A stretch of 64,000 nt of DNA from Nemertoderma westbladi. Its lineage: Eukaryota; Xenacoelomorpha; Nemertodermatida; Nemertodermatidae. Within the stretch, counting starts at the first letter, position 1. Every line of letters starts with the position of its first letter. Made by a program: the position numbers and the translations under genes. This document shows positions 21,702 through 32,606 of the stretch, one piece after another. The DNA lies in assembly GCA_032718475.1 (NCBI GenBank), contig JAUCBJ010007518.1, positions 1 through 64,000 of the forward strand, written 5' to 3'. Under the pieces are notes generated by a model. That model was not told the origin of the DNA, did not search any database, and saw only the letters and a list, made by a program, of their open reading frames with translations.

Positions 21702-24700
21702 TTAGACGCCCAAGCGTGAGGGAAGTCGGGAAAACCTGCCTGACCTTGTGATAGTTGGTTGAGGAGCTGAGACAGGAGTCGGCCGAGATGGTGTTTGAGC
21801 TGGGATGAACGGGGGCGCTTCTGGACGGAGATGGTTCCGTGGCCGGGTTGGTGTGTCATCTTTGTTGTCGTTGGACCCATCGAGCCTGGCTGGCTTTAGA
21901 CGGTCGATCGAGATACACTCAACTTTGTCATTTGGAAACAGAAGCCGATAGTATTTGGGAGTACGCTCCACAACAAAATATGGGCCTCTGTATGGTGGCT
22001 GGAGACCACGGCGATTCTTGTCCGGTTGCCGAACCCAGACGAAGCTACACTTGTGAAGCTCAGGAGGAATGTAGGGAGCACCACCGGTATTGTGGAGTAC
22101 AGGAGGCAGGCGCAAGTCAGCCATGGCATTCTGTAGGTGAGGAAGGAAAATACTTTGCCGAGAGTTTCGGTCTTGGATAAGTCCAGGAGGTGATGATTCA
22201 TGGAACTGACCAGGAACCGAGATTGGGGCACCAAACACCAGTTCGCATGGAGCAGCGCCGATGTCCTCTTTGATGGTGGTACGGTAGCCCAGCAGGACTG
22301 TGTCTAGCTCGTCCGCCCAGTTGTCGGAGCCCTCCAGCCGGGCTCGCAGGCCATCCTTGAGCTGCCGATGCAGCCTCTCGACCATCCCATTGGCCTGTGG
22401 ATGGAAGGCAGTGGTAGTCGTGTGCTGGGTCCCCAAAATCCTGTTCAAAGCCACCCAGATCTCCGCAGTGAACTGGCTGCCCCGATCTGAGGTGATCCTC
22501 TGAGGGACTCCAAACCGTGCAACCCATGCGCTGAACAATGCTCTGGCACAGTCATCTGAGGTCGGCGGTCCAGCCATTGGAATCACCTCACACCATCTGG
22601 TAAAGCGGACAATAATGGTGAACAGGTGGTCAAAACCACGAGACACAGGGAGAGGGCCAACTATGTTGGCATGGATGTGCGCAAAGCGCTCCAGGGGTGC
22701 GTCGAGGTGTTGGAGTGGAGCCCTGGTGTGTTTGGAGATTTTGGCACACTGGCATGCGTGGCACGTCTGTGCCCACTGAATACAGTTCTTTCTCATGGAA
22801 GGCCAGACGTATTTGGAGGCCACCATCTGGGCGGATGCCCGAGCTCCAGGATGCAGTGGTGCGTGCAATGCCTGGAAGATTCGTCGACGCCAGGATGCTG
22901 GAATGAATGGCCGCGGTTGACTGGTCCGTCTGATGTCGCACCAGAGGCTGACGCCATTGTCGGCACTTCGTATCTGTCGCAAGACGAGGCCGGTGGCCAA
23001 GTCTCCAGCCTGAAGGAGTCGGGTTAGGTCTGGATCAGTCTTCTGAGCTTTTGCCATGTCGGCAAAATCGATGGTGACTGGCAGGATGGGTGCTAAGTCG
23101 ATGGCATCGTTCGTAAAAGGTGTGGATGCAGCATCGGAGGCTGACCTCGACATTGCATCGGCAACAGCATTGTCTCTCCCTGGAAGGTGCACCAGGTCAG
23201 TAGTAAACTCGGAGATGTAACATAAATGGCGGATCTGGCGTGGTGTCCTATCTGCCGATGATGTGATGGCGCCGACCAATGGTTTGTGGTCGGTGAAAAC
23301 AGTGAATTTTCGCCCCTCGACGTACCAGGCAAAGTTCCTGATGGCCAGATAGACTGCCAGTAGTTCGCGATCGAAGGTGCTGTATTTAGTTTCAGCCAAC
23401 TTCATTTTCGCTGAAAAGAAGGAGAGAGGAACCCACCTTCCGTCCTGGAATTGTTCAAGGACAGCGCCGACTGCACGGTCAGATGCGTCTGTGGTGATAG
23501 CAGTAAGGGCTCCCTCTCGGGGAAAAGCAAGAGTCGCGGCATTGAGCAGCAGCATCTTGACCTCCTGAAATGCATGAAACTGGGGCCAATTCCACTCCAG
23601 TCGAGTTGGTTTACCTGCCAGAACCTTGTGGAGAGATTGGAGGACGTGGGCGGCATGGGAGAGGAAGCGTCTATAGAAGTTTATGACACCCAAGAACTCC
23701 TGAAGGTCTCTGACTGTTGCCGGTTCTGGGTACTGCTGGATTGCATCGATTCTGTCAGATGGTGGGCGGATGCCATCAGCAGAGATGGAGTGTCCCAGGA
23801 TTGTGAGACTAGGAACACCGAAGACACACTTTTCAAGGTTGATCACCAGCCCATTTGCTGCGAGATGCCCACATAGCATCCTGACATCCTTCTCATGGTC
23901 AACCATCCCACAACTACCGATGAGAATGTCGTCCTGGTAGGGCTTGGAGGCTAGAACTGGTTCGCATACCTCATCCATCAGTCTCTGCTGTGCCTGAGAT
24001 GCATTGGACAGTCCAAACCCGACTCTGGTAGACTCGAACAGGCCGAACGGAGTCGTTATTGCTGTCTTTGCTATGTCGTCTTCATGGACAGGGATCTGAT
24101 TGTAGGCGCGTTTGAGGTCAATCTTAGTAAAGAGATTGCAACCTGCGAATGTGTGTGCAAAGTCCTGGATGTTGGGCAGTGGGTATGAGTCATCCTCTGT
24201 GATTGAGTTCAATTTGCGGTAATCACCGCATGGGCGCCAAGAACCATCTGGCTTTGGCACCATGTGGAGTGGGCTGCTCCAGGCGCTCTTGGACCGCCGC
24301 ATGCTGCCATCGGCAACTTGCCCAAGAATGACTCTCTTGGCAATTGCCAACTTTTCAGGAGAGAGTCTGCGTGGTTTCGACTGGACAGGCGGCCCATGGG
24401 TAGGTATATGGTGGGTTACACCATGGGCGACTGTCTTCGAAGAGAAATCTGGCTGAGTAATCGACGGAAACTCGGCCAGGATGTCATTCCAGCGACTGCT
24501 GGAAGATGGCAGGAGGGAGGAGATGCTTGGGCAGTGCCCATATGCCAGGATCTGGAGGGAGGCAAAGTCGATGCAAACACCCAAAAAGCGGAGGATGTCT
24601 AGGCCAATGATAGGGCAGATGACATCGGCGACAGTGAACAACCAAGAAGTCGGTTCATGGTGTGGCAGTGCCACAATCTGTCGCCTGAATCCATAAGTTT

Positions 24701-25097
24701 TGATGTTGACACCATCTGCTGCATGGAGCGACCCGGTAGGGTCGCCATAGCGGTCCCCCGCAACAGCGGGAAGGATGGAAACAGTTGCACCCGAGTCGAC
24801 CAGGAAATTAACACCAGACTCCTGGTCCCGGACATACATGAGAGAGGCCCCAGCACTATAGGCGGACCCACCTACAGCATAGATCGACCCATGGAGGAAA
24901 AGCAACGGTTCGACGGTGCCGTTGTCTCGCACATGAGAGATCAGGCCATTGTAGTTGACGCCGGTCGCCTTGCCTATTGGCGACCGGCACGTGCGTTTCC
25001 CGCCGATAACGACTTGGGTGTCGAGGAAGCGGATGGATGGGAACATGGATCGTGGCATGTGCGGGCAGCATTGCCGAAACGGGTGTGGTAAAAGCAC
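21702..25097 (-). CDS. Gypsy Pol polyprotein (PR-RT-RNase H-IN)
   Basis: 1131 codons without a stop. Protease: FLVDSGATVSILP (Asp 101). RT: KIDLKRAY (Asp 327) and YQDDILI (387-390), with Gln where Leu/Ile/Val is common. RNase H: TTDASDRAVG (Asp 537) and TDHKPL. Integrase: zinc-binding His 745/His 749 and CHACQC (Cys 779/782), then core, where the position of the first catalytic Asp is Asn 811 (HIHANIVGPLP). The other two, Asp 871 (TSDRGSQF) and Glu 907 (ANGMVERLH), are present with 35 residues between them. The next Asp usually seen in IVDRFTRW is Val. Thus the frame is intact but integration is probably impaired. The ATG at 25097 is internal to a Gag-Pol fusion. Confidence 0.9.
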   Translation of the reverse strand: MLLPHPFRQCCPHMPRSMFPSIRFLDTQVVIGGKRTCRSPIGKATGVNYNGLISHVRDNGTVEPLLFLHGSIYAVGGSAYSAGASLMYVRDQESGVNFLVDSGATVSILPAVAGDRYGDPTGSLHAADGVNIKTYGFRRQIVALPHHEPTSWLFTVADVICPIIGLDILRFLGVCIDFASLQILAYGHCPSISSLLPSSSSRWNDILAEFPSITQPDFSSKTVAHGVTHHIPTHGPPVQSKPRRLSPEKLAIAKRVILGQVADGSMRRSKSAWSSPLHMVPKPDGSWRPCGDYRKLNSITEDDSYPLPNIQDFAHTFAGCNLFTKIDLKRAYNQIPVHEDDIAKTAITTPFGLFESTRVGFGLSNASQAQQRLMDEVCEPVLASKPYQDDILIGSCGMVDHEKDVRMLCGHLAANGLVINLEKCVFGVPSLTILGHSISADGIRPPSDRIDAIQQYPEPATVRDLQEFLGVINFYRRFLSHAAHVLQSLHKVLAGKPTRLEWNWPQFHAFQEVKMLLLNAATLAFPREGALTAITTDASDRAVGAVLEQFQDGRWVPLSFFSAKMKLAETKYSTFDRELLAVYLAIRNFAWYVEGRKFTVFTDHKPLVGAITSSADRTPRQIRHLCYISEFTTDLVHLPGRDNAVADAMSRSASDAASTPFTNDAIDLAPILPVTIDFADMAKAQKTDPDLTRLLQAGDLATGLVLRQIRSADNGVSLWCDIRRTSQPRPFIPASWRRRIFQALHAPLHPGARASAQMVASKYVWPSMRKNCIQWAQTCHACQCAKISKHTRAPLQHLDAPLERFAHIHANIVGPLPVSRGFDHLFTIIVRFTRWCEVIPMAGPPTSDDCARALFSAWVARFGVPQRITSDRGSQFTAEIWVALNRILGTQHTTTTAFHPQANGMVERLHRQLKDGLRARLEGSDNWADELDTVLLGYRTTIKEDIGAAPCELVFGAPISVPGQFHESSPPGLIQDRNSRQSIFLPHLQNAMADLRLPPVLHNTGGAPYIPPELHKCSFVWVRQPDKNRRGLQPPYRGPYFVVERTPKYYRLLFPNDKVECISIDRLKPARLDGSNDNKDDTPTRPRNHLRPEAPPFIPAQTPSRPTPVSAPQPTITRSGRFSRLPSRLGV

Positions 25098-26068
25098 ATT
25101 CCTTTGCTCGCCAAGACTGTGTTCCAGTCTTTGTGTAAGCGGAAGCTGCCGGCTGGGGTTTTCTGCGACTTGGCAATCATATAGGTAGTAGCAGCCATCG
25201 GAGACTCCCGGACGATGATGTCGGCCTTCTCCGCATAAATCTCGAGTGGAATAGTATCATCCGCCATGATCCGGCGGACTTCAACCGGCATGCAGGACAT
25301 GAAGTGTATGCGGAAATCGGTTGACTGTGGGGCAACTGACAGCGCCTCCATGCGGGCGAGCAGATGCGATGGCTTTTGGTCGCCGAGCGAGACGATCTTG
25401 GCCAGATCCTGTGCACGGTCGTAGCTCGATTTGGCAAAGAGGCGGATCAGTTTCAATTTCAGTTCGAGGTAGTTTGTGCCAGCATTGTTGGGATGAAGAA
25501 CCTCGTTGTTTACCAGGTCGAGTGTGCTGTCATCGATATCAGCGATAAGTCGGACAAACTTATCCTGGTCTGCCACTATTCCCCTCTGCTCAAATGCACT
25601 CTCGACTCGGACGAAGTAACGGCGAATTTCGGTGGTCGAGAATGGCGGTAGTTTAAATGGGAGAGGGACTTGGTGGGCGATCGCCGGTCTGGCGACTCCT
25701 GCCTGGAGGATAGGAGACTGTTGGATGATGGCGGTAGCAGCATCAGCGTGGGTTGGCGGAACCGTCGCATCGGCTGGCTGACGATCTGTGTGAGCTGGGG
25801 TAGGCATTTCGAGGGCTTCCACAGCGGCGAGAGCATTGGCTGGGCCCACATGGAGAAGGGCCAAGTTGCCCGGGTCCTGTCTGATCAGCAGGATAGCAAC
25901 TGGGTTTTGGGCGAGGGCTGCCGCTGCGACTTGGGCATTGTGGATGAGTTGTTCCGCCTCTTCCCTCAACTCGTGGGGGGCATTGGCGATCGCCTGGATT
26001 TGGTCCGCCAGCAACTTCACCATTATGCTGCGAGTCCAGATCTCGTCTGGGTCACCAGTGTGGTGCAT
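24974..26068 (-). CDS. Gypsy Gag protein
   Basis: Open frame of 364 codons. An Ala-rich helical N-terminus leads to a capsid-like block (FKLPPFSTTEIRRYFVRVES, then SYDRAQDLAKI, QKPSHLLARME and FRIHFMSCMPVEVRRIM), followed near the C-terminus by a single unusual knuckle C-x3-H-x9-C-x3-C (CFYHTRFGNAARTCHDPC). Family role: particle assembly and RNA binding. It ends 124 nt inside the pol frame, so pol is probably made by a -1 frameshift in the overlap; I could not pick the slippery site with confidence. No internal stops. Confidence 0.85.
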   Translation of the reverse strand: MHHTGDPDEIWTRSIMVKLLADQIQAIANAPHELREEAEQLIHNAQVAAAALAQNPVAILLIRQDPGNLALLHVGPANALAAVEALEMPTPAHTDRQPADATVPPTHADAATAIIQQSPILQAGVARPAIAHQVPLPFKLPPFSTTEIRRYFVRVESAFEQRGIVADQDKFVRLIADIDDSTLDLVNNEVLHPNNAGTNYLELKLKLIRLFAKSSYDRAQDLAKIVSLGDQKPSHLLARMEALSVAPQSTDFRIHFMSCMPVEVRRIMADDTIPLEIYAEKADIIVRESPMAATTYMIAKSQKTPAGSFRLHKDWNTVLASKGMCFYHTRFGNAARTCHDPCSHPSASSTPKSLSAGNARAGRQ

Positions 26069-26291
26069 GGGCCGAAATGAGTTCTAGTCGAGTGAGGCCC
26101 CCATGCAACCAAGAAGAAAAGAAGATAGACAGATTGACAGATAAGGTATATCAGTATTGCAGTATGATATTCAAACAGGTTACAGCATTAGGTAGAACAG
26201 CAGTTATCATATACCGGTAGGTAGGACTGTACTGCAGTTAGTTTAGGACCACACGACATATCATATATATCTCAAATGTGAGTTCCCCACA
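26059..26291 (-). repeat. Gypsy element 5' LTR
   Basis: 233-bp LTR, 5' in the minus-strand sense, two differences from its partner. A TGGTGACCC string directly inside is a plausible primer-binding site. The gag ATG at 26068 falls inside this LTR end, so the true gag start may be the later Met at residue 16, in sequence internal to the LTR. Confidence 0.93.
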
Positions 26292-26295
26292 CTTA

Positions 26296-26820
26296 GCATC
26301 CCATACGAGCGGGGTATGGGAGAAACTCATTGATTTAGTTAAACAATCCATGCAGATCGCGTTAGGGGATACCCGGGTTACTCACGATACATTATGCACC
26401 ACATTCTGTGAGATCACGGCTACCTTAAACAACCGGCCAATAGTTCCCATCCATGACGACCCAACCGATCTGGAGCCCCTCACACCCAACCATCTCCTTG
26501 GTAGACCCAAGACCAGCATACTTCCAGAGGCCATGTTCCCGGATCCCAACGACATCGCGAAACACACAAGTTGGAAGAAAGCCCAAGCGCTGGCGGCGCA
26601 TTGGTGGAGAATTTGGGCCCAGGAGTATCTTATAACACTTCGAACGAGGAGGAAATGGAATAACACATACCAGAATGTTGCAGTTGGCGACATGGTACTC
26701 GTCAAGGAAGACCTTAAAGACCGCGTTCACTGCCCTCTGGCGCGTGTCGTGGAAATATCCCCAAGCAAAGATGGACTTGCGAGAACGGTGACGATACGAA
26801 TGGCAAAGGGCCACTACTAA
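26296..26820 (+). pseudogene. Element A integrase, second part
   Basis: Continuation beyond the Gypsy insertion, starting at a segment with SHTSGVWEKLI, where the Glu should be the third catalytic residue. It continues with TLNNRPIVP, LTPNHLLGRP, WRIWAQEYLITLRTRRKW and a C-terminal GDMVLVKED/LARVVEISPSKDG block. This is the standard BEL/Pao integrase C-terminus with its small beta-barrel-like region. It stops at TAA 26818-26820. The frame itself is undamaged here apart from the separation. 26821-26952 is non-coding spacer before the LINE-2 insertion. Confidence 0.88.
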
Positions 26821-26952
26821 CGCCCTATCCAGAGGCTTTGCCTTCTCGAAGGGAATGACAGCGGTGACTCCACGAGAGGTGATAAGTTCCCTACTCCGGA
26901 TCCTGACATTGGTGACAATAACAAACCCATTTAACCCTTCCCATTCTGATGA

Positions 26953-28646
26953 CTACTAGGATCGGCATGCTGCATTGCAGCTGCATTTTTAAGAATGCTG
27001 TGCCGGCTTGTCAACAAAATTGCACCGCCACAACTCCCTATCACCCATGACATTTGCTAGATCATCCGCATCTTTAAGGCCAGTGTCCTTTAAGATGCGT
27101 CTCAAGAAAGTCATGGGCTGTCCACCATGCTTATTCACTCCATGAGGCTGCCAAAGTACAAGATTATGCACTGGCTGGTCCTCACGGCGAAAGCAATGTC
27201 CTGCAAAGCGGAGGCGATTTTGTTCTAGTGTCAAGCTTGGGGGAACCAATGAGACACCTCCAATGTTATATAGTGTCTGGTTGGAGATGTGTGCATTGTA
27301 CTTGACACAATGTACCCGGCGTAGCATTCTTGTGAATGTGCCATCCAGAGATTTGGTGTCCTCAGCAGTTAGAGCCCAGCATGGACTCCCGTAGAGGAGT
27401 ACTGGAACTACTGCTGCTCTAAATAATCGGACCTTAAGTTTCCGATTAATTCTAGGTGACTTCCAAATCCTGGAAAGCCTATTCAAGGCTGCCCATGCCT
27501 TTCCCTTACGTATTCGAAGGTCCTCACCTGACTTCCGGATCCATGATCCCAGGTAACAGAAGTCGTCCACATGCTCAAGCATACCATCCTTTGAGCTTAT
27601 GCTCATCCGATCAGAGACTTGCTGAGGACTTTCAAAGTTAACTGTCAGAATTTTGGTCTTTCTGGAGTTAATAAAAAGACCAACACTAGAAGCAGCATGT
27701 TCCAATGAGCTGAGGAGCCGCTGGGCTCCCTCTAATGATTCTGAGAGTACTCCTAAGTCATCAGCAAAGTCTAGATCAGTTAGGTACTTGGCAGGATTTC
27801 CTCGACTTCTGGAGCCAGTAGGTGGAGTTATCATCACCCCATCATCATTATGATGATCTAAGGACATGCGTAGAACATAGTCAACCACAATAATGAACAA
27901 GAATGGTGCAAGTGTGTCTCCTTGGAGGATGCCCCATAACACTTCAAATGGTTCTGTGTCACCGTCAACAGTAGACACAAATGTTGTCGAACCATCGTAT
28001 ACTGATCTGATTGCTGCAATAATTTCATCAGGAATCCCATATAATGAAAGTATGCTGAACATACGTGAGCGAGAGACTGAATCAAAGGCCTTGAAGAAGT
28101 CAACAAAGATAACAGCCAGATGCCTGTCTTTCCTTTTTGATAACTCTTCAATTATCCTTCTAAGTGCCAAAATGGGCTCCATGGTCCCACGACCTTTACG
28201 GAACCCATTCTGATTTCCACGTAGCAGTCTCTCAATGGGATCCCTGATGCGATTTAATAGAATTCTATTGTATAGTTTTGCAGCAATCGAGATCAATGAG
28301 ATTCCCCGAAAAGAACCATAGAGTGTTAGGTTGCCCTTCTTGGGAACTGGCACCAACTTATTTGTTTTCATTTCTTGTGGGACTCTTGTTGTACGGTACA
28401 TGTCTACTATGATGGGATAGATGAGCTTTAAACACTCAGGTATTTTAAAGACCTCAGGGGGAACACCATCTACTCCACTGGCACGATTGGTCTTAATGCT
28501 CTTTGCAGCAGCCTTCACTTCTGCAATGGAGATATCGCCAATGGGAATATCTGGGAGTACAGACTCAGACACTTTTACTTCTATAAAGTTATCAGGCAAT
28601 ACCCTGTCATTATTGAGGAGCTTTTCAAAGTGGGCTTTCCAACCAT
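26953..28646 (-). mobile_element. LINE-2 copy 2 (5' truncated) in element A spacer
   Basis: Minus-strand copy with the 3' ctactaggatcggcatg tail end at 26953 and the truncated 5' end at about 28646. The string tgatga occurs on both sides (26947-26952 and 28647-28652), a short target duplication. It sits between the integrase and the extra 3' ORF of element A, so it is younger than that element. Confidence 0.93.
26989..28646 (-). CDS. LINE-2 ORF2 protein, partial (reverse transcriptase), copy 2
   Basis: Open from the truncation to the stop at 26989-26991. It differs from copy 1 by a handful of residues, with the same FVDFFKAFDSV, LQGDTLAPFLF and LDFADDLGVL motifs and intact catalytic Asp residues. 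The endonuclease and N-terminus are missing. Confidence 0.9.
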
Positions 28647-28652
28647 TGATGA

Positions 28653-29901
28653 CAAACTCTTTAAATGTGACTTACTGACAATGATTATGGACCCCCCTTA
28701 AACCAACTGTAACCACGCATGGTATTTGTGTTTCCTCGTATGTTATGTGGAGTCCAGCGTCCCCCTGCAGATGTTTCGACTGACGTAGGGTAGTTTATGT
28801 TTAGTTCACCCTGATTTTGGACATCAGGACCAACTACCTTGGATTATCATAAATGGGAAAGTTTATTAAGCCTTTATGTAACCTGGTTGCGGGGCGTGTT
28901 AGGGATCCATGGTGCATCCACACGACTTCATCAACCAGGAAAATGTTTGTCCTGTATTGTTCCCTCTATCGTGTTATTCTGGTGGGTCCCTGGTGCATTC
29001 CACATGACTTCGTTGATAGAGACTTTATGTTCCTCAGCCACGTTATTCTGGTGGGTCCCTGGTGCATTCCACCTGACTTCGTCGGCTGAGCTTTATGTTT
29101 CTGGGAGTGTTATTCTGGTGGGTCCTTGGTGCATTCCACGTGACTTCACTTCCAGCGTTTTATTCATCGTCCATTACGTGTGCAGTTTGGGGCATAGGAG
29201 GTGTAACGAGTCCAGATGTAGATCCCAGACTGCCGCATAACACCCCTTCCACAACGAAGATTTCCCAAGAAGATGGTCGAAAGTAGTACGAAATGATAAA
29301 AAGAAACAGATAACCATACTATAAACTGAATGATGACGCGTACTATTATGATGATGAAAATGATGTGCATCCTTGGTGTCTTGCGCTTATAACCCAATTA
29401 TGATAGCCGGGGGGCTATAAACCTGATGAAATGTGGAATAAATGATGAAATGGTGAAATAATTGATGAAATGTGAAATAAATGATGAAATATGAAATAAA
29501 TGATGAAATGTGAAAGAAATAATTAAATGTGAAATGAATAAACTGTAGAAATGAAAAAGACAAAAAAGGTATAAAATGTAGAAGGGAAAAAGAAGAAAAA
29601 AAAGATGGGATAAAAAAGTTAAAAAAGAAACGGACATAAAAAGTCAAAAAACAAGAAAAAACTGGGTTGGATAATAATGAATAGCTATAGTAACTGTAAA
29701 TACTGAATTTAGTACCAAGAAGATGATAGATGCCTATACATCAATAATACTACCTATATTAACTACCTATATTTAATAGCAAAAAAAAACTATTCTGCAG
29801 TCGCTATAGAATTCAGACTTTCTAGATTTATAATTAACGATTTATAACGATTTAATGATTTATAATTATTTTACTAATTTGTAACGGACATAATTTACAA
29901 T
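28653..29901. other. Element A spacer between integrase and 3' ORF, with 67-bp imperfect tandem repeat
   Basis: No protein is supported. About four imperfect 67-bp units containing ggtgggtccctggtgcattcc lie at 28890-29160, the first unit strongly diverged. The rest is AT-rich, with a run of atgatgaaatgtgaaataa-like short repeats at 29425-29530. The corresponding region of element B (57569-58710) also holds a tandem repeat. Confidence 0.75.
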
Positions 29902-32285
29902 ATGGACCCGAATCGCCAGATTCTTGGCGAATTACGTACAACAATTGATTTATTGGACTATCCACAGCCTGGATCTCCTAGTTTTGATGCGAAATGGAAC
30001 GCCCTGTTGAACGAGAATGTGCGAGTCATTCGTTTCTCTGGGAGGGAGGCCCCGGATACCCGTAACCTGCTGGCGCTCCGGTTGAACGACGCTAGTACAA
30101 GCCTGAAAAGGACTCGGAACGCTGAGGCAACCGGAGGAGGAGAGTTGTCGTTCTGGGATACGTTCTGGCGAAGCATTTACAAATCCTGGTGCTTAATATA
30201 CGACAATGAGGGCAACGCGACGCCAACTCCAAAGGCGGTTACAATGGTGCGATGTCAGAGTTTCATCGACGATAAGAGTACATATCTCGCACACTGGGGA
30301 AACCTGGCGGAATGTACGGCGATACTGCGAGAGGACCGAATGACAGTCATCCAAAACCGAGACGACTATAAATAAAAATACGGGATGAAAGAGTACGGTC
30401 GGTCGCTAATCGTCGTACTCAGAACCCTGGATGGGTTGGTACTAGTTTGTCGAATCTTTCCAACACCCCAACAGGAAATACGGACAGATGGAGTGATCTG
30501 GTTACTACCGTCGGCGATCCAGCAGATCCTGTTCAACTTTGATATAATCAAAATTGGGTCAGATATAAAAGCGGACCTCCAAAACGACTATATCAACACT
30601 CCATTCGGAAGGAACCATAGAGAGGACATCAGCGCGATCAGCCACTTAATCGACACCCAAACCCTGCTGGCCTGGTTATGGGTCACGGACTTTATGTGAG
30701 GGTTTAGAGAGGTGAGACGGACCAAATCCGGTATTGGCTACCTAGCGGTACTAAATGGCGGTTTAGATTTTTAACCACAGAAGTTCCCGGACTACAATAA
30801 ATCTACGGCGCGCATCTGGATTTAGCGATACATCATGAGCGGGAAAACCGTTGGAGGGATGTGTAACAATGGAGTCGTACACGGTCGCTAAGTTTATCTG
30901 TAAAACCCTCGATAAGCTTATTAGCGCGGTCCCAACGCTTTCATAGATTACAAATGGAACGAGGTGATCGACCACGCGTTCAAGGCGGTACAGAATATCC
31001 CACCGGGGGATACCAAGGTGCGTGAAATAATCGAGGCCTGGGATCTGAATGGAGGATTCGATATCCCAACAATCAACGATCTCCTTGGCGCCGAGGAACC
31101 TATAGTATCGTCGGAAGGAGAGGAGCTATGGAAACACGAAGGTGTCCTGTTATCCACACCGAAACGTCAACACAAACCGGACGTTGCCTATGGATCAGCC
31201 GCTAAGCGGATTGCCATGACTGAGCCTGTGACGGACTCGGGCATAACTACTCCGCTTGGCTCCGGTAGTCCGGCGAGAGAATTAGTTACTACTCTCGCAC
31301 TCAGTAACTTCGATCGTACATGCAGGGCGTTATGTCCTTACCCATTCCCTGGAGGAGAGAATTGGTCCACGGAAACTCCAAGTACCAGTACCCAACGGAC
31401 CCAATCGGCAATCCAAGTCACGAAGGGACCTAGTATAGCACCGACCCCTGGGAACCTCCTCGGGATTACCTTGGCAAATGCTCCGGCACCCCTTCGCCGA
31501 CCGGCTATTGCGACTGTTCCTACCGTCCACAAGACCTGATGAGGCTCACCCTATGGTACGCGGAACAGGCAGAGTGGATTCACCCTCAGAAACGGGCACC
31601 TGAGATGCGTCCAGCGGACCATAAGGAGGGATACCGAAGCGAGGCCCAACTCCGCGACAGCGTGGCATACCGCGGGCTTCCTATAATGACAATTATCCCC
31701 AAGAAGGATAGACGATTGGAATATTACGCCAGCGTCCAGATCCCGATCTTCTTCGGTCAGGAAATGCAACTCGATGTTTGCAGTAGCTGCGGTTCGGAGC
31801 AGTGTCCTCGCGGTAAGAAACAACGAGTAACCGAACCGTGTTTCCAAATCCTCGGGATAATATATTGTCCGTATTGCGCCACCCTGGGCCACGACATAGC
31901 GGTTTGCCCGACACTTTATAACGTCTGTGCGACGTGTGGCTTCCGTGGGCATACAGCGAGCCCTCGGTGCAACATTAAATGTCCTACCAAGGACGTTACA
32001 GCTACCGGGAATGTGGTAATGTTCGAGGCGTACGCCAATGTCCACTTAAAGACGAGAGTGCGATTTAGTGCTCAAAACGTTGCACAGGAGATGGCGTGCG
32101 GGTATTTCTCATTCCCCGAATGTCTCCATACGGGAAAGGCCTTGCCTTTCCACTATGTGGATCTACTACTTAGCGCCAATCTATTCGGTCCATTCGAAGT
32201 GATTAGGCGTCTATATTCGTATACGTATACTCGGAAGCGTTTGGAGATGGAGAATGGTTCCAGGTGGCTCGAGTCACCAAGCTAG
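29902..32285 (+). pseudogene. Element A extra 3' ORF: exonuclease-like region plus zinc-knuckle cluster, broken
   Basis: Remains of a long frame. Parts 29902-30375, 30385-30699 and 30964-31539 share one frame but are separated by stops, and 30700-30963 is degenerate. The last part (31539-32285) is in another frame and its ATG overlaps the previous stop (TGATG). The second part reads as a DEDD-type exonuclease core: strands around LIVVLRTLDGLVLV, then KIGSDIKADL (Asp 64) and HLIDTQTLL (Asp 90). Where element B has the DxE of motif I, this copy has no acidic pair. The last part holds three cysteine clusters, including CPYCATLGHDIAVC and CATCGFRGHTASPRC, then a tail (YANVHLKTRVRFSAQ, LPFHYVDLL) alignable with element B 60850-61040. 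Homology of the C-termini is clear by eye; the exonuclease call is an inference. Confidence 0.72.
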
Positions 32286-32547
32286 AAAGGAGAACGGATC
32301 TCATCTCTCATCTCGATACCTCCCCGAGGAAGGGCTGTCAGGAGGCAGGCGGCGGCGCTTCTCATGTTGGCCAATGATGCCCCTCTACCCGCATTGGCGA
32401 TAGACGAAAGTTGATGGGCGAAGAAAAGGAAAGACCAGGACATTTATAGACATTTAATCGAACATTTAATTTTATATGTACGTCAACTGACTCTAGGACA
32501 AATTAATCATAGACTATGCAATAATAAAAATTGGTTTTTATAAGGGG

Positions 32548-32606
32548 AAATGACCTTACGCAAACTCGATCTACCGATAGACCTCACGAAGGTCATTTGG
32601 GGGGAC
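32548..32606 (+). promoter_or_regulatory. Element A PPT with adjacent hairpin
   Basis: Perfect 10-bp inverted repeat AAATGACCTT (32548-32557) and AAGGTCATTT (32589-32598), directly followed by the G-run polypurine tract ggggggac (32599-32606) and then the LTR start TG. Family role of the PPT: primer for plus-strand DNA synthesis. Element B has a different hairpin sequence in the same place. The region 32286-32547 between the 3' ORF and this site is non-coding. Confidence 0.75.

Larger units (their letters stand above)
21412..26291 (-). mobile_element. Gypsy-type LTR retrotransposon, near-intact, in element A integrase
   Basis: 4880 bp on the minus strand. Two 233-bp LTRs (TG...CA) differ at only two positions, so the insertion is young. 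Target duplication is ctta at 21408-21411 and 26292-26295. Read on the minus strand: LTR, primer-binding-like TGGTGACCCAGACGAGA next to the LTR, gag, overlapping pol in a different frame, polypurine tract (ggggggag), LTR. All major frames are open. The gag knuckle CFYHTRFGNAARTCHDPC and the fused PR-RT-RH-IN pol are typical of invertebrate Gypsy elements, perhaps Mag-like. Clade not verified. Confidence 0.95.

Noticed and set aside
22626-23876. Plus-strand frames of 130-145 codons within the Gypsy element
   Set aside because: Antisense shadows of the intact pol frame.
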